Assembly: GCA_005884825.1 (NCBI GenBank)
Contig: VAZT01000008.1
Span: 1 to 21,426, forward strand
Direction: 5' to 3'
DNA length: 21,426 nt
Origin: Alphaproteobacteria bacterium
Lineage (GTDB): Bacteria > Pseudomonadota > Alphaproteobacteria > ATCC43930 > CGMCC-115725
The notes under the pieces were generated by a model that saw only the letters and a program-made list of their open reading frames with translations, made no database searches and had not been told where the DNA came from. Every line of letters starts with the position of its first letter. Position 1 is the stretch's first letter. Shown here piece by piece: positions 15,832 through 21,426 of this stretch. Position numbers and translations under genes: made by a program.

Positions 15832-16619
15832 CCCGGATCAAGCACATCAGAAGTGAAGATTTCGCCTGCATCGAGCCAGCGCACCGCGGGATGGGCGACG
15901 GTTGCCGTGATAAGCCGGTCAAGGAATGCGTCCGTCGCCTCATCCTGGATGAGATGGTGGGTCAGAATTCCTGTCGGCTCGTCCGCGCACACGGCGCGGA
16001 GGCGCCGCGCCCGCAGATGTTTCACCAGACCACCCAACGCGGCATCTTCGCCGACAAACTCGCGACTTCCCTTCCAGGCGACGACATCGACATGGATATT
16101 CGCTTCGATGACGCCCGGTGCCCACGCGGAAGAGGTTCGCGGTCCTGCCCGTGAAATCCCGGTGAGACCGCAACCCGCGAGCAAACCCAAAAGCGAGTCG
16201 TCGAACCGGTTCCACGGTGGTACCAGGACCGATTGCGCGCGGGTTCCGAATAGATCCCTTAGGCGCGCCCAGCCGGCCGACAGCTCGAAGGCCATCTCTG
16301 GTCTCGGGCGTTCCGCTGGGAATTCGCTCTTTTTCCGACCGCTCGAATGGTTCAAATGCCGCCAACCGTGTTGGAGAACTGCGGCAGACGCCTTCGGTGC
16401 TGATCGCAGATACTGGGCGAGCCACTGAGCAAGCTCCTGTTGAGCATCAGCAGGGATCACCGCGAGTGAGACCGGCACCCCCGACGCGATCGACAGCAAG
16501 CGCCCGAGTCGTGCGGTCGGCATTACCGCGTCGTCGTCGCGCCACCACAGCGTCGCCACCCTGCCCGCCTCCTCCCAACGATCGAACTCGGCCATTAGAT
16601 CCGGCCATTTCACCATCAT
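15828..16619 (-). CDS. Polysaccharide deacetylase-like protein (NodB fold, CE4-type)
   Basis: The 263-residue protein shows a modified NodB-homology pattern. WWRDDDA (25-31) supplies the motif 1 aspartates, HGWRHLNH (84-91) fits the metal-binding H-x3-H site, VPPWNRF (133-139) corresponds to the RxPxG-type loop, and GILTHHLIQDE (217-227) carries the C-terminal His. The family removes acetyl groups from N-acetylated sugars in polysaccharide or lipid-linked glycans. No signal peptide or membrane helix is seen, so it would act in the cytoplasm on a precursor, unlike most exported CE4 enzymes. It overlaps the glycosyltransferase gene upstream and the membrane protein downstream by 4 bases each. 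Activity is plausible because metal ligands are present, but the substrate is unknown and the active site deviates from the classical TFDD form. Confidence 0.82.
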   Translation of the reverse strand: MMVKWPDLMAEFDRWEEAGRVATLWWRDDDAVMPTARLGRLLSIASGVPVSLAVIPADAQQELAQWLAQYLRSAPKASAAVLQHGWRHLNHSSGRKKSEFPAERPRPEMAFELSAGWARLRDLFGTRAQSVLVPPWNRFDDSLLGLLAGCGLTGISRAGPRTSSAWAPGVIEANIHVDVVAWKGSREFVGEDAALGGLVKHLRARRLRAVCADEPTGILTHHLIQDEATDAFLDRLITATVAHPAVRWLDAGEIFTSDVLDPG

Positions 16620-17845
16620 CGGCCCGGCAACAACCCGGTTGTGAGCGGATCATATCGATAGTCCCGAGCAACGCCAAATTCTCGGTCGGGAGATCGGATC
16701 ATGTCCGCTATTACCCTGGCACTTCGTCGAGCGCCCGCGGTGTCAATCGCAATCGTTGCCGGTCGAGCGGAAATTGCACGATCTATGGCAGAAGCCAGTC
16801 GTTTCGGCGACAGCTGGGTTTCGGGAACAAGGCTGAGAACGCCGCGGGCGGCGAGCCGCTCCGCGCGTAAGCTCTGCTCGGTCTCGCGCTCCAATGCAAA
16901 CGGCACGACGACAGCGGCTGCTCGGGCCGTGAGAACATCAAGCACCGTATTGTACCCGGCTTGACTCACCGAGACGCGGCAGTGCCGCAAAATTTGCGGA
17001 AAATCCGGCCGATACCGTTCGAGGACGACTCCCTCGGGCAGAGCGGTCGCAAGTGCCGCGAATTCCGCTTCGGGCAGGTTGGGGCCGGCAAGCAGGCGCC
17101 AAGTAAGGTTCGCCAAGCATCCCTGCCGGCGGGTCTCGATGGCGGTTCTCAGCAACGCACCGCCGACGGCACCTCCGCCAACCGAGACCAAAACCTCGTC
17201 GGCCCCAGCGGTCTCGTCCGAGGCAGCCGTATCACCACCCTGATGGACCTCGGCTACGTAGCCGGTATAGATCAGCTTATCGCCGATTTCCGATGCGAGC
17301 GGGAAGCTGTCTTCGAGCGGGATGAATGCGGGATCGCCATGAACCAGCACGAAATCGAAATCATCGCGAACCCGTTCGACGATCTCGGTAGGACGTCGCG
17401 GGTCGTTCGGCAAAACCACGATGTCGCGCAGCGAACAAAGGATGAGCGGCCGGGGACGTCGCGCCCTGGCGGCCTCGATCAGCCCATCGAGTTCAAAGCG
17501 AAACGCTCTGCGGCCAAACGGAAACGCTTCGATCAACAAGGCATCAGGTTGCTGGTTTGCAAAGGCGGCCAAGAGCGCCGACCGGCGCGCCATTCGCAGT
17601 TTGTCGTTGATCGGCCGGCCTAGCTCGTCCACCAGCATTTTGAACCCTGCGTCAAGGGCTCTGACCGGGGATAGCTGGATGATGCTTTCCGCCGAGGTAC
17701 ACGCCAGAGAGGAAATTGGCTCTCCTCCGGAGATCAGAGTGACCCTGAGACCTTCTCGCACCAGCGCTTCGGAAATTCTCAATGAGCGGCGCAAATGTCC
17801 AATCCCGAGCAGATGCTGTACATAGACCAGGACGGAGCCGGTCAT
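16616..17845 (-). CDS. MurG-like predicted glycosyltransferase (COG4671 type), copy 1
   Basis: The 409-residue protein has the GT-B layout of MurG/GT28-like enzymes. The N-terminal domain opens with SVLVYVQHLLGIGHLRRSLR, where GIGHLRRS replaces the MurG glycine loop. The C-terminal donor-binding domain contains VSVGGGAVGGALLRTAI, VSQAGYNTVLDVLTARAAAV and PFALERETEQSLRAERLAA. It should transfer a nucleotide-activated sugar to a lipid or glycan acceptor at the cytoplasmic face of the membrane; donor and acceptor are unknown. The ATG at 17845 is chosen because it makes a 4-base ATGA overlap with the upstream GT4 gene; an in-frame ATG 18 bases further up is less likely. It is paralogous in layout to the glycosyltransferase at the right edge of the window, sharing GHLRR and GYNT signatures. 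Confidence 0.88.
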   Translation of the reverse strand: MTGSVLVYVQHLLGIGHLRRSLRISEALVREGLRVTLISGGEPISSLACTSAESIIQLSPVRALDAGFKMLVDELGRPINDKLRMARRSALLAAFANQQPDALLIEAFPFGRRAFRFELDGLIEAARARRPRPLILCSLRDIVVLPNDPRRPTEIVERVRDDFDFVLVHGDPAFIPLEDSFPLASEIGDKLIYTGYVAEVHQGGDTAASDETAGADEVLVSVGGGAVGGALLRTAIETRRQGCLANLTWRLLAGPNLPEAEFAALATALPEGVVLERYRPDFPQILRHCRVSVSQAGYNTVLDVLTARAAAVVVPFALERETEQSLRAERLAARGVLSLVPETQLSPKRLASAIDRAISARPATIAIDTAGARRSARVIADMIRSPDREFGVARDYRYDPLTTGLLPGR

Positions 17846-18969
17846 GAATTCGTCGGCGCCCAATTTTCCCGGCTTCCCCGCGATACCGCATCGATCACCG
17901 CATTCAGCCGACGAGCGGCTGAGGAGATATCGTGCTCTGCCCTGACACGGTGCCGCGCGGCTTCGGCCAAGGCAGCACGCCGGGGATGGTCGATGAGCAG
18001 GCTGCGCACCGCCCGGGCAAAGGCCGCCGCATCGCTCGGTGGGACGAGAAGGCCGGTTACCCCATGCACGACGATCTCGCTGACCCCGCCCGCGGCGCCT
18101 GCCACCACCGGCACCCCACTCGCCTGCGCCTCAAGCAGCGCCATGCCGAAGGCTTCGTTGAGAGCCGGCCACACGCACAGATCGGCCGAGGCCAATCGCC
18201 GTGCAATTTCGATGGGGCCAACTTCTCCTGCCCAGGTCACCCGCGCTTCGAGCGGAAAAAGCGCGTCCTCGACAGCCCATCGCGCCGGCCCGTCACCGAT
18301 AACCTCCAAAGACCATGGCAGATCCAGAAGACGCGAAAGCGCATCCCCGAGTATCTGGTACGAAGCCAGCTTGTCGCCGTAACGCATCATCGCGACTGCG
18401 ATCAGGCGCGGCGGCCCAGCCCTGACGCACACTTGCCCAGGATAGGAGGCGGCATCGATAAAGGGCTTGAAGGCTACCCATCGCCCTGTGTCCCGCAAAA
18501 ACGGCAGGACGCACTCCCGATCGGCCGGGTTGAGCCCGATCACAGCGTCGGCCCGCCTAATCGCGCGCTCAGCCGCCCGGCGACCGGCTGCCCAGCCGCG
18601 CGACGCCTGCTTTGGCGCGTCGGAGGCCTCGGCGACGACATAGGGAATCCCGAGGACATCCGCAATCTGCGGACCCAGCCAATCCGGCGCCTTATGATAG
18701 AGGTGATAGGTAAACCAAAGCTCCGGAGCAATTTGCGGCGCCTCACGGCAGCGCCGAACAAAACGCGTCGCAAGCCGTGCGCCGACAGCCGCCACCCGAG
18801 CCTGCCGTAGCGCGTCGCCGCGCCCGTCATAACTGCGAAATCGGGAGGCTATCAGAGTATCGTGATCAGCCATCCGCAAGGCCGCGAGGAACAGCTGCGC
18901 GACCCTTCGGTCTCCCGAAGGAACTGGATGATCGGGAGGTTTCAGCGGCGCGTAAAATGCGACACGCAT
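17842..18969 (-). CDS. GT4-family glycosyltransferase
   Basis: The 375-residue protein is a retaining GT-B glycosyltransferase of family 4. The N-terminus MRVAFYAPLKPPDHPVPSGD has the strand-loop with Pro/Ser/Gly near the acceptor site. The C-terminal half has the E-x7-E nucleotide-sugar motif EAFGMALLE (near residue 280), preceded by ASADLCVWPALN and followed by ASGVPVVAGAAGGVSEIVVH and GVTGLLVPPSD. Complete and without visible damage. The ATG at 18969 overlaps the end of the preceding (broken) GT4 gene by 28 bases. It may carry out one step of the same glycan assembly as its neighbours. Sugar donor and linkage cannot be predicted. Confidence 0.92.
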   Translation of the reverse strand: MRVAFYAPLKPPDHPVPSGDRRVAQLFLAALRMADHDTLIASRFRSYDGRGDALRQARVAAVGARLATRFVRRCREAPQIAPELWFTYHLYHKAPDWLGPQIADVLGIPYVVAEASDAPKQASRGWAAGRRAAERAIRRADAVIGLNPADRECVLPFLRDTGRWVAFKPFIDAASYPGQVCVRAGPPRLIAVAMMRYGDKLASYQILGDALSRLLDLPWSLEVIGDGPARWAVEDALFPLEARVTWAGEVGPIEIARRLASADLCVWPALNEAFGMALLEAQASGVPVVAGAAGGVSEIVVHGVTGLLVPPSDAAAFARAVRSLLIDHPRRAALAEAARHRVRAEHDISSAARRLNAVIDAVSRGSRENWAPTNS

Positions 18970-20202
18970 TCCAGTTGAGCTGCGTTCTGCCGCGCGCCGG
19001 AAACTTTCTCCGGGATTCGGACAGGCTCACCGAGACCGCTTCGGCAGGGAAAGGCGGAACCCAGCCCGAAACGCGTTGCCAGCAAATCAATGCCCGCCTC
19101 CATCGAAAGATGGCGGCGCACATGGTGTTCGCCGGCCGCACCGAGCCGAGCCCTCTCCTCAGGATCGCGGATCAGGCGCTTGAGCGCTTCGGCGAGTGCG
19201 ATTGGGCTGCCCGGCGGAACCAGCAGGCCCGTCACATCTTGCTCGATCAATTCGGGGATTGCCGAAATGTCGGTCGAAACGCAGGCGAGCCGCTGACTTT
19301 GCGCCTCGATGAGCACATTGGGGAGACCATCCCGGTCGCCGTCTTTCGCAATTTTTGAGGCGAGCACGAAAAGATCGGCCTCGCGATAAGCGGCGAGCAC
19401 CTCCGGTTGGGCCATCGCGCCCCGCCAGTCAATCCGGTGCGATAGGCCGAGGCGCTCCGCCTGGAGCTTCAGCGCCGGAGCGAGTGCACCACCGCCGATA
19501 TGAACAAATCGCCACTCGAGGTCGGCAGGAAGAACTGCCAGCGCTTCGAGCAGGTCGTCATAGCCTTTTTTTGCGACCGCCCGACCGACTGAGAGGATGA
19601 GGACCGGCTGCTGCGGGTCGCCGCCATTGCGCAAGTTCGCACGTTGCGGCGGCGCCTCGAAACGACCAAGATCGAGCCCATGGTAGCAGAGCCATACGGC
19701 ATTCGGCCGCGATGTCAGGCTCGCGAGATGGGTATGCGCAATCTCGGTGCAGGTCACAATCCATTCTGCTTCCGCCAGCTTTGTGCGCTTCTCCCATTCC
19801 ATGTGCGTGGATATGGCGGATGTCGTGCGGTAGCTCGGCCGCCAGCACTACTGCCTGACCGAACCGGCGGAGGCGGTTAGGGGTCGGATCGCGTCTCAGG
19901 TCGGAGAGCCAGGCAGCCAGCGCCGCGCAGTATCCGGGCAGTCGGCGAGACCGCAGCCAGCCGCGCCAAACCCGGGCCAGTTCCCGATGCAGGTATTCGG
20001 GGAGATAGAGTAGCGCCGCACTGATCTGGCGATGGACCGGATGGATCGCGCGATCCGTGGGGTGACGCAGGGAAACGATTAGGATTTCGAGGCCCCGGCG
20101 CTCCAGAGCCAAAATTTCCTGAGCGAGAAAGGTTTCGGAAAGCCGCGGATACCCTTTGAGGACGAACGCGACGCGTCCTGCTGCCCCTTGAGATGCCGCC
20201 AC
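18942..20202 (-). pseudogene. GT4-family glycosyltransferase, internal deletion plus frameshift
   Basis: The N-terminal part, taken from GTG 20202 (5 bases lie between this codon and the last base of the previous stop; an ATG at 20265 is the alternative), encodes FVLKGYPRLSETFLAQEILA, typical of GT4 enzymes of colanic-acid or exopolysaccharide type, and reads to HIHAH at 19801. Homology continues in another frame from 19799 with EWEKRTKLAEAEWIVTCT and goes intact through LSVGRAVAKKGYDDLLEAL, IGGGALAPALK, GLPNVLIEAQ and VTGLLVPPGSP. From memory of relatives, about 33 residues are missing between HAH and EWEK (a segment that normally includes an SAHAKDIW-like stretch); the lost length must be 2 modulo 3, so about 98 bases. 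The frame is therefore broken and the acceptor domain damaged. A true pseudogene or an assembly error are both possible. The C-terminal tail overlaps the next GT4 gene by 28 bases. Confidence 0.85.
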
Positions 20203-20204
20203 CG

Positions 20205-21426
20205 TCAGGTTCCGTAGCGCGCTCGTGCTGCAAAGCAACCGGCCCGCCCCTGGTCGAGCCACCACCGGGCCATGCGGTTAACCTCGGGCATCCCGTCGAG
20301 CAGGCCGGGAATGTGAACGGCCGACGGCGGCGGCTGGTGCGGAAGATGGCGAAGGGCGGCCGCCATCACGCGAGCATCGCGCGCTTGATCCTCGGACAGC
20401 ATCGCCAGCAGGCCAAGCTCGGTGGCGCGTTTGGTTCTGATGAACTGCTCCAAGCGTGGCGCCGTCCTCGGTATGATCAGCGCGCGCTTGTCGAAAGACA
20501 GGATCTCGCAAAAGGTGTTATAGCCGCCCATCGCGACGACGCCAGCTGCACCGGCCATCAGACTTTCGAGCCGGGCGTTAAAGGTGATGGCCCGCACGTT
20601 GTCGAGCTTGGCCGCCCGGCGGGCGAAAACCGCTCGCTGTTCCGGCAGCATAAACGGGCCGAAAACGAGCAGGGCAGGGTGAGGAATACTGCGATCGTAC
20701 TCGTAGGCCGACAACACCAAGTCGATCAAAGCCTCGCCATCCCCTCCGCCGCCTGGCGTGATCAGCAAAAAATTGTCGAGAATGCCTACGATCTCCGGTG
20801 TGAGCTGCAGCTCGCCGGCGGTGCGCCTCAAATACCCGGTATAAGTCACCCGCTCGTGGACGGTTGTGGGCACCCGAAGGCCGGCGAGCGGGTCGCAGAT
20901 CTGGGGCAGACCATAGACCCAGATCTCGTCGTAATATTCCTCCAAGGCCGGAACCACCTGCTTGCGCTCCCACTCGCTCTCGAGCGCCTCAGGATCATCC
21001 ATCACGTCGCGCAGCCCCAAGACCAATGCCGTTCCGCGCCGCTGCAGCAGATCGAGGGTATCGCGCACTTCGCCGCGCAATCCCAAGGGCTCCTTGTCGA
21101 CGATCAGCAGGTCGGGATCGAAGATGTCTGCCGTGTGGCGAATGATCGACGAGCGCATCGCGAGCGTCTCATCGATGTCGATGTGCAGATTGAGCGAGAC
21201 GTATTCGCCGTTTCGGAGCTTGATGACGCCCGGCACGCGCACAAAGTCGACGCGCGAACGGAAATCGAAGCTGCCGATGATCGGCGACCCGGAGAGGATC
21301 AAAATCGAGACCGCGGGGTCGGCATCGACCAGCGAGTTTGCTATCGCCCGACACCGCCGCAAGTGGCCGAGTCCGAAGCTGTCGTGGCTGTAGACAAGCA
21401 CCCGTCTGTGTTGACGGCGAACGGTC
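20205..21426 (-). CDS. MurG-like predicted glycosyltransferase (COG4671 type), copy 2, N-terminus beyond window
   Basis: The visible part is about 407 codons and stays open to the right edge. A GTG at 21401 could be an internal start, but the preceding codons (VRRQHRR) look coding, so the true start is probably outside or right at the edge. VLVYSHDSFGLGHLRRCRAI matches the GHLRR loop of copy 1. Further landmarks are DPDLLIVDKEPLGLRGEV, VLGLRDVMDDPEALESEWER, LLITPGGGGDGEALIDLVL and the donor-site region VVAMGGYNTFCEILSFDKRA. It is a cytoplasmic GT-B enzyme presumed to act in glycan or lipid-linked sugar synthesis. It is the first gene seen of the long minus-strand operon; earlier genes may lie further right. 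Its stop lies at 20205-20207, immediately before the broken GT4 gene. Confidence 0.87.
   Translation of the reverse strand, partial: TVRRQHRRVLVYSHDSFGLGHLRRCRAIANSLVDADPAVSILILSGSPIIGSFDFRSRVDFVRVPGVIKLRNGEYVSLNLHIDIDETLAMRSSIIRHTADIFDPDLLIVDKEPLGLRGEVRDTLDLLQRRGTALVLGLRDVMDDPEALESEWERKQVVPALEEYYDEIWVYGLPQICDPLAGLRVPTTVHERVTYTGYLRRTAGELQLTPEIVGILDNFLLITPGGGGDGEALIDLVLSAYEYDRSIPHPALLVFGPFMLPEQRAVFARRAAKLDNVRAITFNARLESLMAGAAGVVAMGGYNTFCEILSFDKRALIIPRTAPRLEQFIRTKRATELGLLAMLSEDQARDARVMAAALRHLPHQPPPSAVHIPGLLDGMPEVNRMARWWLDQGRAGCFAARARYGT

Noticed and set aside
17932..18810. 292-codon open plus-strand frame opposite a GT4 gene
   Set aside because: The minus strand carries the full GT4 motif set and operon overlaps; this frame has no domain or start signal.
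19780..19820. Programmed frameshift joining the two GT4 halves
   Set aside because: Conserved residues are absent at the junction, so a slip alone would not rebuild the enzyme.

Overview
The window looks like chromosomal DNA of a GC-rich alphaproteobacterium, most likely of the order Hyphomicrobiales (Rhizobiales). The evidence is the run hisS-prfA-prmC-DUF4167, a DUF6456 protein and a gene-transfer-agent-like large terminase. I see no rRNA, tRNA, CRISPR array, insertion sequence or integrase.

Left part (1-3439): a small phage-like module. An S24-peptidase HTH repressor (+ strand) faces a minus-strand run: a 100-residue Cys/His-rich protein, a DUF6456 protein, a complete large terminase, and the first 40 codons of a phage-type protein that runs off the window. 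The 98-base gap between repressor and module carries a strong-looking minus-strand promoter (TTGACA-17-TAACAT) with an inverted repeat over its -35 box, which suggests a repressor-controlled switch. No integrase, small terminase or portal gene is visible.

Middle (3510-8488, all minus strand): DUF4167 protein, prmC, prfA, hisS and a luciferase-like flavin monooxygenase. The hisS reading frame is broken. About 38 residues including class II motif 2 are missing at 6922/6923, and the frame shifts at the join. It is therefore either a pseudogene, with another HisRS elsewhere, or an assembly error.

Right part (8554-21426, all minus strand): one tightly packed presumptive operon of ten genes, mostly with 4-base overlaps or gaps under 15 bases. 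In transcription order these are: MurG-like glycosyltransferase (cut by the window end), GT4 glycosyltransferase (internal deletion plus frameshift at 19800/19801), a second GT4, a second MurG-like glycosyltransferase, a NodB-fold (CE4-like) polysaccharide deacetylase homologue, a small two-helix membrane protein, a fused double ATPase of the Dpp/Opp type, its substrate-binding protein, two permeases, and a secreted Pro/Tyr-rich protein. Putting glycan assembly and trimming genes in one transcript with a complete peptide-type ABC importer is the best candidate for an undescribed system; the coupling is inference from layout. Two similar out-of-frame losses of about 100 bases in one window also deserve a check of the underlying reads.
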